Source: Acorus gramineus (lineage: Eukaryota > Streptophyta > Magnoliopsida > Acorales > Acoraceae). Taken from it: a stretch of DNA of 64,000 bases. Position 1 is the first letter of the stretch. Every line of letters starts with the position of its first letter. This document shows, in pieces, positions 37,656 to 47,814 of this stretch. The position numbers were made by a program, and so were the translations under genes. The notes under the pieces were generated by a model. It saw only the letters and a list, made by a program, of their open reading frames with translations, was not told the origin of the DNA and did no database searches. The stretch lies in the NCBI GenBank assembly GCA_030737835.1, contig JAUJYN010000013.1, positions 2,709,484 through 2,773,483 on the forward strand. Reading direction: 5' to 3'.

Positions 37656-38048
37656 TGTTGCGAAAAACCTCCCCAAATAGATCTAGGTTTGAGGGTTTGA
37701 GAGAGAAGACGAACAAATCAAACAAGCAATCACACAGAAGACAAGGAATTTACGTGGTTCGGCAAATTGCCTACATCCACGGGCGGCGGTGATGATTTTA
37801 TTGAGAAGAATTGTCTATATGCCTCACAATATTTTGTTTTCCTCAAGAACATATATAGAGGAAACAAACAGTCTAAAGAGGAAACAAACAAATTTAGAAA
37901 CAAACAAATTTAGTGATCTCAAGAATCTTAGAGACAGATTTCACAATCTCTAGAATCTTAGAAATATATTTTGCAATCTCTAAATATATTTCTCAATCTC
38001 TAAATATATTTCCACCATGACTTCTAACTTTGGGCCATAGAAACTACA
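37656..38048 (-). repeat. 3' LTR of Copia 1
   Basis: 393 bp, TG...CA bounded. Next to the interrupted half-exon of P450 gene 1. Confidence 0.93.
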
Positions 38049-38139
38049 AATCTCCACCTGGCACTAAGTTCCGAAGTCATACCCAGCTTCCTCTTTCACA
38101 TCATCTCCTCATCACCGCATCACCGCCGCCACCGCCTGC

Positions 38140-41100
38140 TCATCCGTGTAGAACATTGATCAAGTTCAAGCAATGCTCGAACTTGACCCCTGGAACCGCC
38201 TTAGTCATCATATCAGCTGGATTATCCTTTGTACTAACCTTTTTCAAAGAAATAACTCCATCTTCGATAACTCCACGTACAAAGTGATATCGTATGTCAA
38301 TGTGCTTGGTGCGGGCATGGTGTACCGGGTTTTTCGCTAAATGAATAGCACTTTGACTATCACAGTAGACGTCAACAATCTCCTGAGAGATACCCAAATC
38401 ACCAACTAGGCCTCGTAACCACAAAGCCTCCTTCACCGCCTCTGTCACAGCCATATACTCTGCCTCCGTGGTAGAAAGCGCAACTGTAGGCTGTAACATA
38501 GATCTCCAGCTCACCGGTCCTCCCGATAGTGTAAACACATATCCTGTCATAGACCGTCGCTTGTCCAAGTCACCTGCATAGTCCGAATCAACATATCCAC
38601 TGATTTGAAATCCACTAGTCCTGCGGAACTCCAGTCCTACATCCAAGGTACCCCGAATATACCTCATGATCCATTTCACTGCCTGCCAATGCTCCTTTCC
38701 AGGATTCGCCATGTATTTGCTCACCACACTGACTGCCTGTGAAATATCGGGCCGAGTGCATACCATTGCATACATCAGGCTACCAACGGCACTCGCATAA
38801 GGAACATGAGTCATGTACTCACGCTCCTCATCTGTTGATGGAGACATACTACCCGAGAGACGAAAATGAGCAGCCAGTGGTGTGCTTACCGCCTTAGAAG
38901 TTTGCATGCCGTATCTTGAAAGAACTTTATCAAGATAACTCTTCTGTGCTAAGCGTAACTGGCCTTTCTGTCTCTCCCTATGTATCTCCATCCCTAGGAT
39001 CTTTCTTGCAGAACCAAGATCCTTCATCTCAAACTCCTGACTGAGTTGAGACTTCAGCTTGTTGATCTCTACCATGCTCGAAGCAGCAATGAGCATATCA
39101 TCAACATATAAGAGCAAATAAATGAATGAACCAACCTCGAGTCTCCTGAAGTAGACGCAGCTATCATACTCGCTCTCGTGTATCCTTGGTTCATCATAAA
39201 CGTGTCAAACCTCTTGTACCACTGCCTTGGCGATTGCTTCAGTCCGTACAATGACTTCTTCAGTTTGCACACTAGGTTCTCCTTTCCAGCAACTGTAAAC
39301 CCCTCGGGCTGACTCATGAAGATTTCCTCATCCAGATCACCGTGTAGAAACGCCGTTTTGACATCGAGTTGCTCAAGCTCCAAGTCAAACTGTACTACAA
39401 TACCTAACAAAACACGGATGGAAGTATGTTTAACAACAGGTGAAAATACCTCATTGTAGTCTATCCCTTCCTTTTGAGCATAGCCCTTGGCTACCAACCG
39501 CGCCTTGTACCTTGTGCCACTACACTCTGGAGAGCCTTCCTTCTTCTTGTACACCCACTTGCACCCTATGGCTCGCTTCCCCTTGGGTAGTTCTGCAAGT
39601 ACCCAAGTCTGGTTCTTGTGAAGAGACTCCATCTCCTCTTCCATGGCTGTCTTCCATTCCCTGCAAAAGGAATCTTTTGCTGCTTCTCTGAATGAAGACG
39701 GTTCATCACCATCGATGGTTAGTGCATATGCCACCATGTCCTCGAACCCATATCGAACCGGTGCCCGGTGTGTCCTTCTGGATCTGCCTTCCACTAAGGA
39801 CTGCTGCTGTGGTTGTTGCTGTTCCTGAACCTCTTCGTCGACCTCCGCTGACGGACTTGTGGGAGTTTCCAACTCAACCTCAATAGCATCATCCATCATC
39901 CCTCCTAGAGAATTACTCTGCTTACTAGAAGTTTGTAAAGCAGACTCGTCGAATGTAACATCTCTGCTGATCACGAGCTTGCGTTCCTCAGGACACCATA
40001 GTCGGTATCCCTTAACGCCCTCTGCGTAGCCCAAGAAGATTGACTTCTTTGCCCTTGGATCAATCTTACTTTCTCTGATGTGAAAGTAAGAGGGACATCC
40101 AAAGACCCTCAACGCACTGTAATCTGCAGGCTTCCCCGACCACTTCTCAATAGGAGTCTTGCACTCTATAGCTGTCGATGGAGATCTATTCACAAGATAG
40201 CATGTCGTGTTGACCGCTTCAGCCCAAAGCTCTCTACCCAAACCTGCGTTGGATAACATGCATCTTGCCCTTTCAAGTAGGGTCCTATTCATCCGCTCTG
40301 CCACTCCATTCTGTTGGGGTGTGTTCTTCACCGTGAAATGTCTAGCGATACCGTTGACCTTACAAAACTCCAAGAAAGGCCCATAGGTGTATTCTCCACC
40401 ATTGTCGGTCCTCAACCGCCTAACCTTCCTTCCTGTTTTATTTTCCAACAATGCCTTCCACTTCTCGAAGATCTCAAACACCTCATCCTTACCCTTCATC
40501 ATATAAATCCATACATAACGAGAATAATCATCAATAAAAGTGACAAAGTACCTTGCTCCGCCTTTCGATGGAACCTTCGATGGACCCCATACATCCGAAT
40601 GGATGTAATCTAGAGTGCCCTTGGCCGTGTGAATTGATGTGCTAAATTTGACTCTACATTGCTTGCCGAAGATGCAATGTTCACAGAAGTCAATTTCCCA
40701 GCCTTCACACCCTTCAACAAGCCTTGTTTGCTTTGCTCCGACATCCCTCTCTCGCTCATATGCCCAAGGCGCATATGCCACAACTGTGTAAGCGAGAGGC
40801 CACTGTCGCTTGATGTAGACACCGCAGCTCCACCAGTCACAGTACTCCCCGAGAGAATATATAAGTTGCAACCCGGTTGGCTTTCATCACCACCAAGGCG
40901 CCACGAACCACCTTCAGGACTCCATCATAGGCTGAGAATTTATACCCATTAGAGTCCAAGGTGCCAAGGAAAATAAGGTTCTTCTTCAGCTCTGGAACAT
41001 GCCGCACCTCTGTCAATGTTCTCACGACCCCATCATGCATCTTCACCTTGATCGAACCCCTGCCGACTGTTTTACAGGCCATGTTGTTGCCCATCAAAAC

Positions 41101-41427
41101 AGAACCACCATCGACCTCCTGGTAAGAGACGAACCAGTCCCGATTGGGACACATGTGGTAGGAGCACCCCGAGTCTAGGATCCACGCATATTTGGACTGT
41201 GTTTCAGAAACAACTGACAAGACGTTCTCCGCATCATCAGAACCAGATTCAGCTACACTAGCCTCCTCAATCGCTTTTCCCTTGTTGTCCCGATTTAATT
41301 CAGGACAATTCTTTCTCATGTGCCCTTTCTTCTGACACTTATAACACCTGATCTCCCGCTTCCTGGACTTGGATCTGGATTTATTCCTTCCAGATTCCCT
41401 CTCATCCGTTCTTCCTCTCACAAACAA
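38140..41427 (-). pseudogene. Copia 1 pol (protease, integrase, RT, RNase H), frameshifted
   Basis: In order: CCHC knuckle; protease [11 protein letters not shown] (near 41190); pre-integrase LWHMRLGHMSERGM (near 40770, in a third frame); integrase catalytic core with FIDDYSRYVW and TPQQNGVAERMNRTL; reverse transcriptase with YVDDML at the start of the next frame (39117); RNase H with YVDSDYAGD and [11 protein letters not shown]; stop at 38140. Frame changes fall near 40850, 40690 and 39110. Not able to make one polyprotein. Confidence 0.9.
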
Positions 41428-42026
41428 CCATCCGCCTGTGAGTCACTATCAGAATTCTTCTTTCTTATCTCATGCGATAAGAGCGCCGCCGTGACGGTCT
41501 CCAATTCAATAGTGTCCTTCCCATAGAGCAACGTCGTCACAAGATGCTCAAGGGAATTAGGAAGAGAACATAAGAGCATTAGAGCTTGATCTTCATCAGA
41601 CATCTTGTCATCTATTTTTCCTAGTTCAGAAACTAGTCTACTAAATAAATTAAGATGTTCTGCAATAGACGTACCTTCCTTCATCCGCAGTGTATAGAGT
41701 TGTCTCTTCAAGTACAGACGACCAGTCAAGGACTTCGTCATGTACAGACTCTCCAGCTTCAACCAGATTGCCGCCGCAGACTTCTCCATCGATACGTTGT
41801 GTAAGATATCCTTTGCCAGACACAAACGAATGGTACTGCACGCTTGAAGGTCAAAGTCATCCCAATCATCATCCTTTATCGAACTCGGCTTTTTCTCCTT
41901 CCCGTCTAACGCCTTGTGAAGACCTTGTTGGATCAAGACATCCTTAACTTGGACTTGCCAGAGTCCGAAGTTAATCTTTCCGTCGAACTTCTCAACATCG
42001 AACCTCGCGTTCGAAACCCTCGCCAT
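41421..42026 (-). pseudogene. Copia 1 gag
   Basis: Starts MARVSNARFDVEKFDG and follows the Tork/Tnt1 gag pattern (WQVQVKDVLIQQGLHKAL, IWLKLESLYMTKSLTGRLYL). A 1-nt deletion near 41425 throws it out of frame before the CCHC knuckle, which lies in the next frame ([15 protein letters not shown], near 41345). Gag would form the virus-like particle. Confidence 0.88.
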
Positions 42027-42194
42027 CTTTGATTTTTTCTTGAATGAACAAAACCCTAGAATTTGAAAAAAATTCTAGATCCACTCAAAGAAATCCTAGA
42101 TCTGAGCAATGGAATCTCAAATCTAATCAAAGAACCTCTAAATCTCACCAAGGGAAACCCTAGGATTCAGAAACCCTAGGCTCTGATACCAATT

Positions 42195-42590
42195 TGTTGC
42201 GGAAAACCTCCCCAAATAGATCTAGGTTTAAGGGTTTGAGAGAGAAGGAGAACAAATCAAACAAGCAATCACACAGAAGACAAGGAATTTACGTGGTTCG
42301 GCAAATTGCCTACATCCACGGGCGGCGGTGATGATTTTATTGAGAAGAATTGTCTATATGTGCCTCACCAATATTTTGTTTTCCTCAAGAACATATATAG
42401 AGGAAACAAACAATCTAAAGAGGAAACAAACAAATTTAGAAACAAATAAATTTAGTGATCTCAAGAATCTTAGAGACAGATTTCACAATCTCTAGAATCT
42501 TAGAAATATATTTTGCAATCTCTAAATATATTTCTCAATCTCTAAATATATTTCCACCATGACTTCTAACTTTGGGCCATAGAAACTACA
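42195..42590 (-). repeat. 5' LTR of Copia 1
   Basis: 396 bp, near-identical to the 3' LTR. It would drive minus-strand transcription of the element, antisense to the P450. Confidence 0.93.
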
Positions 42591-43601
42591 GAGACCACAG
42601 CATCTTTGCTAACATGGACAATGGTTCTCTTGGCAATGTATCCAGATTGGCAAGAGAGAGCAAGGGAAGAAGTCCTTCAGATATGCGGGAAGAAGGTGCC
42701 CGATTTCGATAGTGTGTCTCACCTCAAGATAGTGAGTATATATCCTTCTTGAGTAAGCCTCCACTAAGAGTCAATTTTCAAAAATAGTTACCAGCTTTTC
42801 CATAAAATTCGTTCGACATTTAACACAGAAAAAGTGATTTTGCAAAATCAAAGGCATAAGGCTATTTTTGAAAACGAGATTGAAAAAGAGTTTTTCACTT
42901 GAAGCAGCTTTTGAGAATAGCTTTCTAGAAAGCATATTTTTATTATATTGCTAGAAATATCTTTTTCTGTGAAACTAAAATATGTTTTTTTTTGCTTATT
43001 CAAAATTGAGGTCACTGGGGGCATATGGAAACAAGGCATAATCTCCAAAAGCTATCCAAGCTCAATTTCAAATGCTACCTAAGTCAAATCTCATTGTTCC
43101 CAACAATCTTGATTGATGCGCAGTGTATTCTTGCTGTTGCTGCTAAGCTGAAACTCTTGATGTCCATTTTTTCAGGTGACAATGATACTGCATGAGGTTT
43201 TGAGGTTATATCCTCCGGTAGTTGCACTATTCCGACGTACCTACAAGGAAATCGAGCTGGGAGGTGTATCCTTCCCCGCTGGTGTTGACCTCCTGTTACC
43301 GATAATTATGTTCCATCATGATCATGAACTTTGGGGTGAAGACGCTGAAGAATTCAACCCAGAGAGGTTTTCACAAGGAGTTTCAAAGGCATCCAAAGAC
43401 CCAAACGCGTTCTTCCCATTCGGATGGGGGCCGAGAATATGTCTAGGCCAGAATTTTGCAGTGATTGAAGCTAAGATGGCTCTGAGTATGATTTTGCAAA
43501 ACTTCTCTTTTCAGCTCTCGCCATCTTATACACACGCGCCTTACACAGTCATCACTCTTCAGCCACAACATGGAGCTCAAGTCATCCTTACCAAGCTTTG
43601 A

Positions 43602-44920
43602 GACCACTGTGTTTTTGTTTTTATAATAATGATGTTTGAATTATAATGTACTGAATAAGGGGTCTTGGGATATGGTATTCTGTTATAATGTATTAATTAT
43701 GATTTAAAGAGAAAACTACTCTAATTTTAAGTTATAATGTATTGATTGAACAATTGGAGTAGAAGTCTGAAACCATAAGAGATGATTCTCTTATGCTTTT
43801 CCCACTTCTGGCCTCCGTAATTTGCAATGTCCATGAACGTATATTTCAAGATATCAATCATCTGTGTCTCCACAAAGTCTAAACATGTTAAATATCATAG
43901 GTTATAATGATGACTAGATATCAATGCAGTATGTACCACGGCTTCATGGTTGTATATAACAATTGGTTAGAAAATATGAAAACTGAAATTCGTAGAAAAA
44001 CAGGTAAGATTGAATATATTGAAGTTAGAATATATGTAGTGCCTATAAATTTGGACAAACTGGTGATGACCAAGTGAATATTAGCATTGTGGTTTTGTTG
44101 CAGATGTAAATTTCTTGAGAAGTAGCGTCACTTCTTTGCTTTGAGATTATTTTATTCGGAACTATGAGAATGCATTTGTATGTCAGTGAGTTTAATATGC
44201 CATTACTTTCCAATGGCATATATGGTTTTCTGTTCTATTGTGAAATGCAGTCCACCTTTTCAACTTACTAATCTGGTACTATCTTAACAAATGCCCAAAA
44301 ATATCAGAATTAAGAGGATGAAATTTTTTATGTATGCAGTTGAAATCAGTGGAGCATTCTAACTTAGTTATATTGAAATCAGGACTACAAATTTGATCTA
44401 ATGAATTGGCCATTATTGGATTAAAAAAACACAAAAATTTAGTAAAAGAGTCTTCCATGAGCTAGCAATACCATGAATAAGCTAGAATGGATTCCTCAAT
44501 AGCAGTCTTCCATGAGTTAGTTCGTAAAATCCTATTATAACACAAATGAACCAACTAAAGTGAATGTGTAATCTCTATCATTTGATGATTAAGTTAAAAC
44601 ACACAATTCCATTCACAAGAAATTCTCCTGACCAAGTTTGAGGACATACACATCAGCAAAAATTTTTTTTTTAATGATAACACCAGAATACTATCTACAC
44701 TACAAAGGATTTCCCATCATTGTTAATATCAATTTAAATGTTTCAGCAAACCATATCCGAAGATCGAGTTACAAATCCCGAGATCTCGTATACAAAAACA
44801 GCTTAACAAAATAATACAATGCATAGTAAATAGATCACATTAGAATTAAGGCACAATAAGCAAAAAAAAAGAAAAAAAAAAAAGAACCCCTATAAATCTC
44901 CATTGATCCCAAGCTGACTT
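43602..44920 (+). repeat. P450 3'-flank, copy beta
   Basis: Native downstream DNA of P450 gene 1. It aligns with copy gamma (45407-46645) almost from the stop codon onward: GAGACCACTG/GAGACCATTG, ATAATAATGATGTTTGAATTATAAT and so on, and more loosely with copy alpha. No coding sequence. Confidence 0.8.
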
Positions 44921-45084
44921 TTGAATGGATAAAAGTCTTCATGTAGAATTTCTTATTGAAATTTTAATGTTTTTTCACTTTGGACTTGGAGATCTTTCAC
45001 CAATGCTTTTTCACAACCAGACTTCACAAAAATGCTTCCTTTTCATTATGATCCCAATGTCCCCTATCAGTACATTATCACCAA

Positions 45085-45406
45085 TGGGGTCGACCTCTTC
45101 CTTCCGGTACTAATGTTCCATCATGATCATGAACTTTGGGGCGAAAATGATGAAGAATTCAATCCAGAGAGGTTCTCACAAGGAGTTTCAAAGACTTCCA
45201 AAGACCTGAACGCGTTCTTCCCATTCAGATGGGGACCGAGAATCTGTTTAGGCCAGAATTTTGCAATGATTGAAGCTAAGATGGCTCTGAGTATGATTCT
45301 GCAAAACTTCTCTATTCAGCTCTCACCATCTTACATGCATGCACCTTACACTGTCATCACTGTTCAGCCACAACATGGAGGTCAAGTCATCCTTAACAAG
45401 CTTTGA
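45085..45406 (+). pseudogene. P450 last-exon fragment (gene 2 remnant)
   Basis: Only the C-terminal about 106 residues of a CYP72A-type P450, from GVDL (equivalent to residue 416) to the stop TGA at 45404-45406: [22 protein letters not shown], then a haem motif read as [10 protein letters not shown]. The first glycine of FxxGxRxCxG stays but the residue after Phe is Arg instead of the Gly found in genes 1 and 3. Everything upstream, including ExxR and the I-helix, is missing; 44925-45084 is flank sequence. A truncated duplicate. Confidence 0.85.
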
Positions 45407-46645
45407 GACCATTGCGTTTTTGTACTTATAATAATGATGTTTGAATTATAATATACTGAATAAAGGATCTTGGGATACAGTTTTCTGTTATAACGTATTA
45501 ATTATGATTTAAAGAGAAAACTACTCTAGTTTTAAGTTAGAATGTATTGATTGAACAATTGAAGTAGAAGTCTGAAACATAAGAGATATTTTCAGCTTAC
45601 TAATCTATTAGTATTATCATAACAAATGCTCAAAAATATCAGAATTTTCAGGATGAAATTTTTTATGTATGCAGTTGAAATTACTTTGCATGGATGCCCC
45701 CACTAAGGGAAAATGTTAAACAAACCATTTCAAATAAAATTGCATCAATTAATGTTCATTATTTCACTGATCAAGTAAAAGGTATTCATTTTGGAGAGAC
45801 AAGGAACTTTGCAACAGAATACTTTTTTTTAAAAGTTCTGGTTACCTTGTTTGATTCTTTCGCATTGGAATTTTTTAGGAATGGATGTTATTTTTTGTCA
45901 TAATTTTCATTTCTTACTTGTTGGAGGAAATATATCAATACACATTAATCCTCAGTGGAGCATTCTAACTTAGTTACATTGAAATGAGGACTATAAATTT
46001 GATCTAATGAATTGGCCATTATTGGATTAAAAAAACACAAAAATCTAGCAAAAGAGTTTTCCATGAGTTAGCATTACTTATCTAATAAGGTAGAATGGAT
46101 CCCTCAATAGCAAAGTCTTTCATGAGTTAATTTATAAGATCCTTTTATGATACAATCAAAACCAACTAAAGCGAAAGTTTAATCTCTATCATTGGATGAT
46201 TAAGTTAAATCACAATTACATGCACTAGAAATTTTCCTGACCAAGTTTGAGGGAGGACATACCCATCAACAAAATATTTATTTGAATGATAACATCAGAA
46301 TACTATCTATACTAAAGAATTAAGATGTATATAACATGCTACAACTTGAATGTAAATGTTTCAGCAAACCATATCCCAAGATCGAGGTACAAATCCTGAG
46401 ATCTTGTCAACAGAAACATCTTAACAATATAATACGATGCATAGTAATTAGATCACATTAGAATTAAGGACATACAATTTTCTAAGGAAAAAAACCTATA
46501 GATCTCTATTGAAATGTAGAATTTCTTATTGAAATTCCAATCAACTTTAAGACTAGATGAGCTGCTGACATCCAAAAGTTCACTTTGGACTTGGAGATCT
46601 TTAATCAATGCTTTTTCACAACCAAACTACACATAAAATGCAACA
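45407..46645 (+). repeat. P450 3'-flank, copy gamma
   Basis: Tandem duplicate of copy beta behind the gene-2 fragment. It continues on the other side of the nested insertion as CATTATGATCCCAATG at 51737, the same sequence found uninterrupted at 45035. Confidence 0.8.
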
Positions 46646-46753
46646 TTTCCATTAGGAAAAAGATACACTCAGTCATATTTACCAAAAATTCAGACCTCAC
46701 ATGTTTTTATTTATTTATAAATAGTAAACATCATCTAATGAGGTATATGCTTT

Positions 46754-46888
46754 TGTTAGATTATATGTGTTATCTTATAATGTGTGTAGTGTATTACACG
46801 TGTAACTCCTAGACATTTGTATATATAAAGGGATTAACCCCTAAGTGGAATACAAGGATTCTCATTATTTCATTCTCTCATTCTAACA
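46754..46888 (+). repeat. 5' LTR of Copia 2
   Basis: TGTTAGATTATATGTG...ATTCTAACA; contains a TATATAAAG promoter-like motif near 46822. Confidence 0.93.
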
Positions 46889-46939
46889 TGGTATCAGAGC
46901 CAGAAATTAAAAAACCCTAGTTTTTTTTTTTTTTGGAAT

Positions 46940-47690
46940 CCTTCGCCGTCGCCATCGCCGTTGCCGTCGTGCCCTGCCACTGACGCACGCCGCTCTGTCG
47001 CTGACGCGCGCCGCCCTGCTGTGCCGCGTCCAGCCCTGCCGTGCGCGTGTCGCCCCTGCCGCGCGCCCAGCAGCCCTGCCCTACCGCGCCCAGCAGATCT
47101 GCCCTGCCGCGCTCAGCAGCCCTGTCCTGCCGCGCCCAGCAGATCTGCACTGCCGCGCGCCCTGCCGCGCCCAGCAGCCTTGCCCTGCCGCACGCCCTGC
47201 CGCGCCTTGCCCTGCCGCACGCCCTACCACGCGCCCTGCCGTGTTGTGCCCTGCCGCGCGTCTGATCCTGCCCGGATTACCCGGGATCTGTCGCGCCCGA
47301 GAAATCTGCCTGGGCACCGATCCGCAGATTCTGCCCGGATTTCCCGGGATCTGCTGGGACAGCTCGTGCCAGCCTGTCTCGAGCGTTCCGGATCGTCTCG
47401 AGCGCCCGACCCGGCACCCGACCCGGACACTGCCCAGCAACCCGACCCGGACCCTGCCCAGCGAACCCAGCCCGACCCGGGCGCTGCCCAGCGACCCGAC
47501 CCGGACCCTGCCCAGCGACCCGGATCTGCGAACCCGGCCCAGCATCCGACCCGGACCCGCGAACCCGGCCCGGCACCCGACCCGAGTCCGACCTCAAGTC
47601 AACTCCGGCCGCCCTCCGGCTCCTCCGACCGCCCCCTGCCGCCACCGGCCGCTCTCCGCCACCTCCGGCACCTCCTTGAGACTTCGAATC
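46940..47690 (+). repeat. C-rich repetitive leader of Copia 2
   Basis: Imperfect repeats of CCCTGCCGCGCCCAGCAG (about 46970-47270) followed by CCCGACCCGGACCCTGCCCA-type units (about 47400-47590). Keeps long Pro/Ala/Arg ORFs open on both strands, none with a domain. Confidence 0.75.
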
Positions 47691-47814
47691 ACTAAATCGG
47701 TTATAACTTCCTCTCCGGAAGTCCGATTAAGGTGATCCAGGAGTCCATTTTGCTCGATTTTTCATGCTCTACGTCCTCGTCTGCTTCTGATCCTCATCCG
47801 AGTGGTTCTGCACA

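Larger units (their letters stand above)
37656..42590 (-). mobile_element. Copia retrotransposon 1 (Tork/Tnt1-like) in the P450 exon
   Basis: LTRs 37656-38048 and 42195-42590 (TGTTGCG...ACTACA on the plus strand) flanked by GAGAC (37651-37655 and 42591-42595). Transcription would run on the minus strand. The primer-binding site, complement of initiator tRNA-Met (TGGTATCAGAGCC), is at 42191-42179, 3 bp inside the 5' LTR. A short purine tract abuts the other LTR near 38049. By eye the LTRs differ at about seven bases and two small indels, so the insertion is not brand new. The polyprotein is broken by at least four frameshifts. Confidence 0.95.
34733..43601 (+). pseudogene. CYP72A-type cytochrome P450 gene 1, split by a Copia element
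   Basis: Exons 34733-35230, 36364-36608, 37395-37655 plus 42596-42731 (one exon, interrupted), and 43176-43601; lengths 498, 245, 397 and 426 bp add up to 521 aa, normal for the family and otherwise without stops. It would be an ER-anchored haem-thiolate monooxygenase: hydrophobic N-terminus (residues 5-30), WWRPRCIERQL, QGIKGNP, oxygen-activation motif AGQETT (331-336), ExxR (E387-R390), PERF (442-445), haem motif [10 protein letters not shown] (462-471, Cys469). CYP72A relatives oxidise terpenoids and gibberellins; the substrate here is unknown. The Copia insertion breaks codon Thr335, so the present allele should be null: transcripts would read into the LTR and stop at 37678-37680. Coding exons otherwise look under constraint until recently. 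Confidence 0.9.

Noticed and set aside
46961..47735. Pro/Ala/Arg-rich ORFs in the Copia 2 leader
   Set aside because: Low-complexity C-rich repeat; open in both strands and no family motif.
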